64,000 bases of DNA from Rhizobium sp. C1 (GTDB lineage Bacteria > Pseudomonadota > Alphaproteobacteria > Rhizobiales > Rhizobiaceae), in the NCBI RefSeq assembly GCF_021026335.1, contig NZ_JAJNCY010000005.1:124001-188000 (forward strand), given 5' to 3'. Below the pieces are notes generated by a model. It saw nothing but the letters and a program-made list of their open reading frames with translations, searched no databases and was not told where the DNA came from. The position numbers were made by a program, and so were the translations under genes. Positions 9,300 to 16,523 of the stretch are shown in pieces (the stretch's first letter is position 1; every line of letters begins with the position of its first letter).

Positions 9300-11108
9300 G
9301 TGACAAGCCACATGAAATTCCCGAGCCCGTATGACCTGAAAGCCCCCAAGGGCGCCGAGGGCTGGGAGGAACTTTATCCCTATTACCTTCTGTTCAATGA
9401 CAAGATCCGCGCCAAGGAGGAAGGCAAGTTCTGGTTCTGCGACAGCCAGCATTGGCCGAGCCCGTTCAAGCCCTTCGACACGATCACGGTGGAATTCGCT
9501 GTCAAATGTCTCGGCCAGTACAACACGCGCCACTATCTGATCCCGCCGGCCAATGGCGTCGATTATCGTATCCATAACGGCTATTGCTACATGTCGCCGC
9601 TGGCGGTCGCACCGGAGAATATCGCGGCGCGCGTGCCGCAGTTCATGGACCGCGCGGGCCACTATTTCCAGAACTGGGCCTCGCTGCTCGATAACTGGAT
9701 GGTCAAGGTCAAGGCGAACATTGCCGACATGGAAGCCATCCATTTCGAGCCGCTGCCCGAGGTCGTTCCGGTCGAATGGGTGAAGGACGGCGTCGGCCTC
9801 GACAACACCTATTTCATGATGGAGAGCTATGATCGCGCGATCCAGCTTCTCTACAAGACCTGGCAATATCACTTCGAGTTCCTCAACCTCGGCTATGCCG
9901 CCTATCTCGACTTCTTCGGCTTCCTGAAGGAGCAGTTCCCGACCATTCCGGACCAGGCGATCGCCAAGATGGTGCAGGGCGTGGATGTCGATCTCTTCCG
10001 TCCGGATGACGAGCTGAAGAAGCTCTCAAAGCTCGCTCTCAAGCTCGGTGTCGCCGATGCGCTGAAGACCGGTACGGCCGACGAGGCACTGGCCCGCGTT
10101 GCCACGGTTTCGGGCGGCAAGGAATGGCTGGATGCATGGAAGGCCGCGCAGGACCCGTGGTTCAACTTCACCTCGGGCAATGGCTTCTACTCGACCGACA
10201 AATACTGGATCGAGCATCTCGACATCCCGCTCGGCTATATCCGCGACTACATTGCCAAGCTCGAAAAGGGCGAGACGATCGACCGTCCAACGGAGAAGAT
10301 CGCCGCCGAGCGCGACCGGATCACGGCCGAGTATGCCGAGCTTCTGTCAGACGAGCTGCGCCCAGTCTTTGAAGGCAAGCTCGGTCTCGCCCGCGCCGTC
10401 TTCCCTTACGTCGAGAACCACAATTTCTACATCGAACATTGGTCGATGAGCGTGTTCTGGCGCAAGATGCGGGAACTCAGCGCCATTCTCCATGGTCAGG
10501 GCTTCTTCGAAAATGCCGATGACATGTTCTTCCTGAACCGTCAGGAGGTGCGCGACGCGCTGTTCGACTACGGGAATGCCTGGGCTGTCGGCGGCGAGCC
10601 GATCGGGCCGGTCTACTGGCCGGAAGTGATTGCCAAGCGCAAGGCGATCCTTTCAACGCTCGCGACGCAACCGCCGCAGCCGGCGCTGAACAACCCGCCG
10701 GAAGTGATCACCGAGCCCTTCACCATCATGCTCTGGGGCATCACGTCGGAATCGATCGCCCGCTGGCTCGATGGCGGCAGCGACAAGTCGAAGCTCACCG
10801 GCATGGCCGCCTCGCCGGGCATTGCGGAAGGGCGCGCCCGCGTCATCCGCTCGGCCGATGAACTGAACCTCATCCAGGACGGCGAAATTCTTGTCGCGCC
10901 AGTCACGGCACCCTCCTGGGCGCCCGTCTTCGGCAAGATCAAGGCCACCGTCACCGATATCGGCGGCATGATGAGCCACGCCGCGATCGTCTGCCGTGAA
11001 TACGGCCTGCCCGCCGTCACCGGCACGGGCAATGCCTCCTCGACGATCAAGAACGGGCAGATGCTGCGCGTCGATGGCGCGACGGGCGAAGTCCGGATCA
11101 TCGGCTGA
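9300..11108 (+). CDS. PEP-synthase-like dikinase, phosphohistidine/acceptor subunit (PpsA-like)
   Basis: A 602-residue partner of the preceding ATP-binding subunit. A long N-terminal and central part (1-480) has no PEP-synthase match I recognise but resembles the substrate domain of rifampicin-phosphotransferase/phenylphosphate-synthase relatives (VENHNFYIEHWSMSVFWRKM, then GFFENADDMFFLNRQEV). The C-terminal mobile domain (about 490-602) has GMAASPGIAEGRARVI and GGMMSHAAIV, with the catalytic His at 560. GTG 9300 follows an excellent AAGGAGGAGAG; ATG 9312 is an alternative. There is no PEP/pyruvate TIM barrel, so the acceptor is not pyruvate. It should transfer phosphate to a hydroxylated pathway intermediate. 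Confidence 0.82.
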   Translation: MTSHMKFPSPYDLKAPKGAEGWEELYPYYLLFNDKIRAKEEGKFWFCDSQHWPSPFKPFDTITVEFAVKCLGQYNTRHYLIPPANGVDYRIHNGYCYMSPLAVAPENIAARVPQFMDRAGHYFQNWASLLDNWMVKVKANIADMEAIHFEPLPEVVPVEWVKDGVGLDNTYFMMESYDRAIQLLYKTWQYHFEFLNLGYAAYLDFFGFLKEQFPTIPDQAIAKMVQGVDVDLFRPDDELKKLSKLALKLGVADALKTGTADEALARVATVSGGKEWLDAWKAAQDPWFNFTSGNGFYSTDKYWIEHLDIPLGYIRDYIAKLEKGETIDRPTEKIAAERDRITAEYAELLSDELRPVFEGKLGLARAVFPYVENHNFYIEHWSMSVFWRKMRELSAILHGQGFFENADDMFFLNRQEVRDALFDYGNAWAVGGEPIGPVYWPEVIAKRKAILSTLATQPPQPALNNPPEVITEPFTIMLWGITSESIARWLDGGSDKSKLTGMAASPGIAEGRARVIRSADELNLIQDGEILVAPVTAPSWAPVFGKIKATVTDIGGMMSHAAIVCREYGLPAVTGTGNASSTIKNGQMLRVDGATGEVRIIG

Positions 11109-11178
11109 GCCTGAACCAAGCATGGCGGGCCGGCGTCGCGCTGGCCCGTCTCTGGACACGACTGCAAGGACGAGAACC

Positions 11179-11781
11179 GTGAACATTTCCTTGAAGACCG
11201 GCCGCTACGACGCCGTCTGGCGCGCTGCCGAGACCTATATGCGGGCGCGCAAGAACGACGTGCATATTCCGCTCTCCTACGCCTTCGCGCGCAAGCTCCT
11301 GGAGGTCTATCCGGAGGCTGACGAGGATATCGTGTCGCTTGCCATCCTGCTCCACGATATCGGCTGGTGGTCGATCGACGCGACCGACATTTTCGAAAAG
11401 GGTTTCGGCCCGAACATGATGCAGTCGGATGTCCGCTTCCTGCATGAAAGCGAGGGCGTGCGCCTCTCCCGCGAGGTGCTGGAACGGACCGGCTGGCCGG
11501 AACATGTCATTGCCGCCGTTGGCGAAATCATCGACGGGCACGATACGCGGCCTGAGCCCCGGCACCTGAACGACCGGCTGGTGCGCGATGCCGACAAGCT
11601 CTGGCGCTTCACCGTCACCGGCGTTTCGGTCGCCTGCGACTGGTTCAAGATGAACCCGCATCAATATGCCGACCGGCTGGAAGCCACCGGCCTGCAACAG
11701 CTCGAAACCGAAGCCGGCCTGAAAATGGCAACCGAGGAACTGGCGATCACGCGCCGGGCGCTCCTGCTTCACCTGATCTGA
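11179..11781 (+). CDS. HD-domain phosphohydrolase-like protein (first copy)
   Basis: A 200-residue protein with the metal-binding His-Asp doublet in LAILLHDIGWW (H59-D60), an earlier His (NDVHIPLSY, H29), a HESEGV segment and DGHDTR followed by DADKLWRFT. These blocks recur in the same order in the second HD protein at 13237-13854, so the two are paralogues. HD proteins usually hydrolyse phosphate esters or nucleotides. Beside a dikinase, a role in removing phosphate from, or eliminating it out of, a phosphorylated intermediate is plausible but unproven. GTG 11179 is preceded by AAGGACGAGAA; the reading frame extends further upstream, but that part overlaps the dikinase gene. Confidence 0.75.
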   Translation: MNISLKTGRYDAVWRAAETYMRARKNDVHIPLSYAFARKLLEVYPEADEDIVSLAILLHDIGWWSIDATDIFEKGFGPNMMQSDVRFLHESEGVRLSREVLERTGWPEHVIAAVGEIIDGHDTRPEPRHLNDRLVRDADKLWRFTVTGVSVACDWFKMNPHQYADRLEATGLQQLETEAGLKMATEELAITRRALLLHLI

Positions 11782-11794
11782 ACGGATGTAACCC

Positions 11795-13237
11795 ATGGAC
11801 ATGTTCATCGACGGCGCATTCGTCCCGGCGTTGGCCGGCTTGCGCCAGAACGTCACCAATCCGGCGACCGGTGATGTCATCGACACCGTGCCCACCGGGG
11901 CCGCCGAGGATGCAGACCGCGCGATTGCCGCCGCCGAACGCGCCTTCGAGACCTGGAAGCGCACGCCGGTTGCCGAGCGCGCCCGTCTCCAGAAAGCGGC
12001 CGCGCAATTGATGCGCGCCGAAGCGCAGGCCATCGGCCGGACGCTGACGCTGGAGCTTGGCCGCCCGCTTGCCGCTGCCATCACCGAAATCGAGCGTTCG
12101 GCTGATCTGCTCGATGTCTATGCCGAGGAAGGTCTGCGGCTCACCGCCGAAATGCCGATCACCTCGGTGGCCGGGGAAAAGATGCTGGTGACGCGCGAAC
12201 CGGTCGGCGTTGTCGTGGCGATCACGCCCTTCAACTATCCGATCACGTTGCTCACCTTCAAGCTTGGCGCGGCGCTGATTGCCGGCTGCACGATGGTGGC
12301 GAAGCCCGCGGAGGATACGCCGCTTTCGACGCTCATGCTGGCCGATCTTTTCCACCGCGCGGGCTTCCCCGCCGGCGTGTTCAATGTGGTGACGGGCCGG
12401 GGATCGGGGATCGGCAAGGCGATGATCGAGCATCCCGTGCCGCGCAAGATCGCGTTTACCGGCGGAACCGCTGCCGGCAAGGCGATTGCCGCCGCAGCCG
12501 TGCAGACAATGAAGCGGCTGACACTGGAACTTGGCGGCCAGAGCCCGGCCATCGTCTGTTCGGATGCCGATCTCGATGTCGCCGCCGCGGCAATAGCCCG
12601 CCACGGCTTCGCCAATTCCGGCCAGTTCTGCTACCGCGTCAACCGCTGCTATGTGGAGCGTCCGGTCTACGAGACTTTTCTCGCGAAGCTGAAGGGGCAT
12701 GTCGACAAGCTGAAGGTTGGCGACGGGTTCGATGCATCGTGTGCCATGGGGCCGCTGGTCAACCAGAAGATCTACAGCAATTCCGAACGCCAGAGCGATG
12801 ACGCCCGGCAGAAGGGCGCGCGCATCCTGACCGGCGGCAAGCGGCTGACCGGCGGGCTCTACGATGGCGGCTGGTTCTTCCCGCCGACGCTGATTGCCGA
12901 TGCCGATCACTCCATGCTGGTGATGACCGAAGAGACATTCGGCCCGGTTCTCGGCATCATGCCTTTCGACGATCGCCGCGAGGTGCTGAAACTCGCCAAT
13001 CAGACGCGCTATGGGCTTGCCGGCTTCGTCTTTTCGGAAAATCTCGCGACAGCGCTGACACTTGCCGAGGGGATCGAGGCGGGTTCGGTCTGGGTCAACA
13101 ACATTCACCGCTCCAGCCACACCATGCCCTTTGGCGGCATGAAGGAAAGCGGTTTCGGGCGCGAAAAGGGCCGTTTCGGCATCGAGGCCTATCTCGAATA
13201 CAAGAGCATCTATCTCTCCTACAAGGAGGGGCTCTGA
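11795..13237 (+). CDS. NAD(P)-dependent aldehyde dehydrogenase
   Basis: ALDH-superfamily enzyme of 480 residues, full length. It shows the cofactor-site ITPFNYPITLLTFKLG, the general-base Glu in LELGGQSPAIV, the catalytic Cys within GQFCYRVNRC and the terminal MPFGGMKESGFGREKG. It would oxidise an aldehyde to an acid. Together with the SDR at 13851 it completes the oxidation of an alcohol generated by the P450 or the diiron monooxygenase, as the alcohol and aldehyde dehydrogenases do in the terpineol operon. It starts 13 nt after the first HD gene, and its stop overlaps the ATG of the second HD gene (TGATG). Confidence 0.93.
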   Translation: MDMFIDGAFVPALAGLRQNVTNPATGDVIDTVPTGAAEDADRAIAAAERAFETWKRTPVAERARLQKAAAQLMRAEAQAIGRTLTLELGRPLAAAITEIERSADLLDVYAEEGLRLTAEMPITSVAGEKMLVTREPVGVVVAITPFNYPITLLTFKLGAALIAGCTMVAKPAEDTPLSTLMLADLFHRAGFPAGVFNVVTGRGSGIGKAMIEHPVPRKIAFTGGTAAGKAIAAAAVQTMKRLTLELGGQSPAIVCSDADLDVAAAAIARHGFANSGQFCYRVNRCYVERPVYETFLAKLKGHVDKLKVGDGFDASCAMGPLVNQKIYSNSERQSDDARQKGARILTGGKRLTGGLYDGGWFFPPTLIADADHSMLVMTEETFGPVLGIMPFDDRREVLKLANQTRYGLAGFVFSENLATALTLAEGIEAGSVWVNNIHRSSHTMPFGGMKESGFGREKGRFGIEAYLEYKSIYLSYKEGL

Positions 13238-13854
13238 TGAGCGGCGCGCTTCTCGAACGCGACATTCCCACCTGGCTTGCGGCCCGGCCCTATCTCGATG
13301 TGCGCTCCAATGACGAGCACACGCTGATCTCCTATCAGCTTGCCCGCGCGCTGCTGAAACTGCGCCCCGAGGTAGATGAGGCGACGGTGCTCACCGCGAT
13401 CCTTTTCCACGATGTCGGCTGGAAGATGGTGCCGGTCGAAAAGCTGGCGGACTCCGTCGGGCCCAAGCCGAAATATCCGGAGCTTCAGCGCGTGCATGAG
13501 GTCGAGGGGGTGGCGATTGCGCGGCCGCATCTGCAGGCGCTCGCCATTCTGGGCGTCGATGTCGAAACGGTGCTGTCGATCATCGACGGGCACGACACGC
13601 GCAAGCAGGCGATCTCGCCGGAAGACGAGATCGTCAAGGAGGCCGACAAGCTCTGGCGCTTTACCAGCCACGGCGTGAAGACGATTTGCGGCTGGTTTGG
13701 AACGCCGCCGAAGGAAACGGTCGCGATGCTTGAGGACTTCGTCCTCCCGCAGATGCTGACCAAGGATGGGCGCGCGATGGCGGAAGCGCTGGTCGCACAA
13801 GGTCAGGCCATGGCTTGGCTAGATGACATGACGACACTGGAGGGCCAGCGATGA
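13237..13854 (+). CDS. HD-domain phosphohydrolase-like protein (second copy)
   Basis: A 205-residue paralogue of the 11179-11781 product. The two share NDxHxxxSY near the start (H28 here), the HD doublet in AILFHDVGWK (H58-D59), VHEVEGV, IIDGHDTR and EADKLWRFT. Their flanks differ clearly, so this is an old duplication or two subunits rather than a recent copy. It is translationally coupled to the ALDH upstream (shared TGATG) and to the SDR downstream (ATGA overlap), which places it firmly in the pathway. Phosphatase, phosphodiesterase or lyase activity on the dikinase product is inferred only from context. Confidence 0.75.
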   Translation: MSGALLERDIPTWLAARPYLDVRSNDEHTLISYQLARALLKLRPEVDEATVLTAILFHDVGWKMVPVEKLADSVGPKPKYPELQRVHEVEGVAIARPHLQALAILGVDVETVLSIIDGHDTRKQAISPEDEIVKEADKLWRFTSHGVKTICGWFGTPPKETVAMLEDFVLPQMLTKDGRAMAEALVAQGQAMAWLDDMTTLEGQR

Positions 13855-14612
13855 GCGGCGAAACGTTTAAGGACAAGGTGGCGCTGATTACAGGTGCCGG
13901 GGGCGGGCTGGGGCGTACCTTTGCGCTCGCCTTTGCCGCCGAGGGCGCTGCCGTCGTCGCCGCCGATCTCAATGAGGCCGGTGCGCGGGAGACGGCGGAG
14001 CTGATTACGGCTCATGGTGGTTCAGCGCTGGGATTTGGCGTCGATGTAACGAAAGCCGCCTCGATCGACGCTCTGGTCGGCGACGTCAAAAACTGGCGTG
14101 GCCGTATCGACGTCCTTGTCAACAATGCCGCCATCTATGCCGGGTTGAAGCGTAAGGGCTTTGAGCAGATTGCCGAGGACGAGTGGGACCGCGTCATGGC
14201 GGTCAATGTCAAGGGCGCGTGGATGGCGACGAAGGCCGTCGCGCCGTTGATGCGGGCGCAGAAATCCGGCGCGATCGTCAATATTTCGTCGGCGACCGTC
14301 ATGAGTGGTTCGCCGGAATGGCTGCATTACGTTTCCTCCAAGGGCGCGATCATCGCCATGACACGCGCGCTCGCTCGCGAACTTGGTGGAGACAACATCA
14401 CCGTCAATGCTATCGCGCCCGGCTTCACCTTGACGGAAGCGAGCCTCGGGCTGATGGAAAACGCCTCCGAATATGGCGTGACGCGCGGTGCGCTGAAGCG
14501 CGCCTCGACGCCGGAAGACATGGCGGGCGCCGCGCTCTTCCTCGCATCTCCGCAGGCTGCCTTCGTGACGGGCCAGACCCTGATCGTCGATGGCGGCAGA
14601 CAGTTTCTTTGA
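13851..14612 (+). CDS. Short-chain dehydrogenase/reductase (probable alcohol dehydrogenase)
   Basis: Classical SDR of 253 residues. The Rossmann Gly motif GAGGGLG is at about 16-22, LVNNAA at about 89-94, the catalytic Ser in NISSATVMSG and the YxxxK pair in YVSSK; the C-terminal GQTLIVDGG is typical. The expected reaction is NAD(P)-linked oxidation of a secondary or primary alcohol or its reverse. The ATG lies inside the end of the HD gene (ATGA), so expression is coupled. The ferredoxin gene begins 10 nt after the stop. Confidence 0.92.
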   Translation: MSGETFKDKVALITGAGGGLGRTFALAFAAEGAAVVAADLNEAGARETAELITAHGGSALGFGVDVTKAASIDALVGDVKNWRGRIDVLVNNAAIYAGLKRKGFEQIAEDEWDRVMAVNVKGAWMATKAVAPLMRAQKSGAIVNISSATVMSGSPEWLHYVSSKGAIIAMTRALARELGGDNITVNAIAPGFTLTEASLGLMENASEYGVTRGALKRASTPEDMAGAALFLASPQAAFVTGQTLIVDGGRQFL

Positions 14613-14622
14613 AGGAAATATC

Positions 14623-14940
14623 ATGAGCCAGGTCACATTCATCGAGCGCGATGGAACGCGCCGCATCGTCGAGGTCGTCAATGGCGAAAGCCTGATGCAG
14701 GCCGGCACCCGCGCCGGTGTCGACGGCATCATCGGCGAATGCGGCGGCTCCTGCATGTGCGCCACCTGCCATGTCTATCTGACGGAGGAGGATTTCGCCC
14801 GGCTCGATCCGCCCGACGCGATGGAGCAGGATGCGCTGGAATTCACGGCCAGCAACCAGCGCCCGACCAGCCGCCTAGGCTGTCAGGTCAAGCTCTCTGC
14901 GGCCACAGATGGCCTCACCGTCACCGTGGCTGAGGCCTGA
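14623..14940 (+). CDS. [2Fe-2S] ferredoxin, putidaredoxin/adrenodoxin type
   Basis: A 105-residue electron carrier for the P450. The cluster ligands follow the CX5CX2C...C pattern of putidaredoxin: C40, C46 and C49 in ECGGSCMCATCHVY and C87 in RLGCQV. There is one extra Cys at 44 inside the loop. It lies immediately before its cognate flavoprotein reductase, 3 nt apart. ATG 14623 follows GAAGGAAAT. Size and motifs fit the terpredoxin/putidaredoxin family, which serves class I P450s, rather than the plant-type ferredoxins used by diiron monooxygenases. Confidence 0.93.
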   Translation: MSQVTFIERDGTRRIVEVVNGESLMQAGTRAGVDGIIGECGGSCMCATCHVYLTEEDFARLDPPDAMEQDALEFTASNQRPTSRLGCQVKLSAATDGLTVTVAEA

Positions 14941-14943
14941 ACC

Positions 14944-16164
14944 ATGCAGCGCGGCGTGGTCATCATCGGGGCAGGCCATGGCGGTTCGCAGATCGGGTTC
15001 AGCCTGCGCCAGGAGGGCTATGACGGGCCGATCCATCTCGTCAGCGACGAGCCCGATCTGCCCTATCACAAGCCGCCGCTTTCCAAGGCTTACCTGAAAG
15101 ACGTAAGCCAGGACGTGCAGATCCTGCGCGCCGAAAAAGCCTATGTGGATGCGCGGATCGAACTGGCGCTCGGCCGGAAGGTCGAGGCGATTGATCGGCA
15201 GGCGCAAGCCATTCGTTTCGCCGAAGGCGGGAAGCTTCGCTATGACCGGCTGGTCATTGCCACGGGGGCGACAAATCGTAAGCTGACACTGACCGGCCAC
15301 GATCTTGAAGGCCTCCATTCGATCCGCACCCGCGCCGATGCCGCGCATCTGCGCGCCGCGATGAATACGGCGAACGACATCGCCGTCATCGGCGGCGGGT
15401 TCATCGGGTTGGAAGCGGCGGCGACCTTTGCCCTTCTCGGCAAGAGTGTCACCGTCATCGAACTTGCGCCCTCCATTCTCGGCCGAGCCGTTTCGCCCGT
15501 CGTTGCGGCGCATGTCGATGCGGAATATCGTAAGCTCGGCATCCGCGTTCTGACCGCCACCGGGATCGATCGGCTTGAGGGCGAGGCGGGCAAGGTCAGG
15601 GCGGTACTGCTTGCGGATGGCACGGCCGTTCCTGCCGATCTGGTTCTCGTCGGCATCGGCGCAACGGCGAATGATGCGCTCGCCCGCGATGCCGGGTTGA
15701 CCTGCGACAACGGTATCGTTGTCGATGCGACGCTTGCGAGCACGGACCCGACCATCTTCGCCATTGGTGATGTCGCCAATTTCCCGCATGCCCAGGCGGG
15801 TCGCCGCGTGCGGCTGGAATCGGTGCAGAACGCTTCCGATCAGGCCAAGCATGTTGCCAAGACCATCATGGGCAAGATCGAAGACTATCGCGAAACGCCT
15901 TGGTTCTGGTCCGATCAGGGGCCGATGAAACTACAGATGGCGGGTCTTTCCTTCGAGGCTGACCGGCATGTGCGCACTGGCGCGCCCGATGATCCGGCCT
16001 TCTCGGTCTATCATTATGCCGGCGACCGGCTTCTGGCCGTCGATAGCGTCAACCGCCCCGGCGAACACATGGTCGCCCGCCGCCTGATTGCTGCCGGCAT
16101 TTCGCCGAGTGCGGCCGATCTTGCCGAGGGTCCGGAGCGGCTGAAGAACCTCATCGGCCGGTAA
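14944..16164 (+). CDS. Ferredoxin reductase, FAD/NAD(P)H-dependent (putidaredoxin reductase type)
   Basis: A 406-residue flavoprotein of the pyridine-nucleotide-disulphide oxidoreductase fold. The FAD-binding GAGHGGSQIGFSLR is at the N-terminus, the NAD(P) motif VIGGGFIGLEAAATF is mid-protein, and TIFAIGDVANF is the second flavin contact. It lacks a redox disulphide, as expected for this group. It would pass electrons from NADH to the 14623-14940 ferredoxin and then to the P450. It is the last gene of the first operon; a strong terminator follows at 16185. Confidence 0.93.
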   Translation: MQRGVVIIGAGHGGSQIGFSLRQEGYDGPIHLVSDEPDLPYHKPPLSKAYLKDVSQDVQILRAEKAYVDARIELALGRKVEAIDRQAQAIRFAEGGKLRYDRLVIATGATNRKLTLTGHDLEGLHSIRTRADAAHLRAAMNTANDIAVIGGGFIGLEAAATFALLGKSVTVIELAPSILGRAVSPVVAAHVDAEYRKLGIRVLTATGIDRLEGEAGKVRAVLLADGTAVPADLVLVGIGATANDALARDAGLTCDNGIVVDATLASTDPTIFAIGDVANFPHAQAGRRVRLESVQNASDQAKHVAKTIMGKIEDYRETPWFWSDQGPMKLQMAGLSFEADRHVRTGAPDDPAFSVYHYAGDRLLAVDSVNRPGEHMVARRLIAAGISPSAADLAEGPERLKNLIGR

Positions 16165-16184
16165 GACCCGTTCTGACCAAAGGA

Positions 16185-16220
16185 GAACGGCCGTGGCGGT
16201 TTCCGCCCGGCCGTTCTTTT
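16185..16220 (+). terminator. Intrinsic terminator of the P450/dikinase operon
   Basis: A perfect 9-bp stem (GAACGGCCG at 16185-16193, CGGCCGTTC at 16208-16216) is followed by TTTTCGTTT. It separates the P450 operon from the diiron monooxygenase operon, which therefore needs its own promoter. Confidence 0.85.
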
Positions 16221-16275
16221 CGTTTATCCAACGGAAAACAAAGCGCATTTCGGAAATTTCGGATCTCTCTTGATT

Positions 16276-16329
16276 CTTTTCAAGAAAAGCCCCGAAACCA
16301 AAGGAAAACCAAAGATAGCCGTCTAAATT
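16276..16329 (+). promoter_or_regulatory. Predicted SARP-type operator and promoter of the diiron monooxygenase operon
   Basis: Direct repeats AACCAAAG at 16296-16303 and 16307-16314 are exactly 11 bp apart. The second continues as AAAGAT, then 7 nt, then TAAATT (16324-16329) as a -10. Spacing and sequence match the P450 promoter at 6760-6793. Just upstream is a 14-bp palindrome, CTTTTC-AA-GAAAAG (16276-16289), which could be a second protein site. If transcription starts near 16336, the mRNA has a leader of about 190 nt with several short GC-rich stems but no riboswitch that I recognise. Confidence 0.6.
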
Positions 16330-16523
16330 GGCCCTTAGTCGTACAACATTGCCGGGTTGAAGCTCTGATCGCCGCGCCTGTGGAGGAGCATGCGCGGGAA
16401 CGATGAACCGTGCCCGAAGCACGTGTCAGGCACCGGCAAACGACATGCGCTGAAAGCGGCTTCGTCCGGAAGCCGCACGCCCTTCTCGAGGGGCGGCACG
16501 GATCGAACTGGGAGGTGAATTCG

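Noticed and set aside
8169-9872. 567-codon open frame on the minus strand
   Set aside because: It is antisense to both dikinase subunit genes, which have clear family motifs.
16410-16523. Upstream in-frame start for the diiron monooxygenase alpha subunit
   Set aside because: The upstream codons give no family similarity; ATG 16524 has a GGAGG site and places the diiron ligands at the expected positions.
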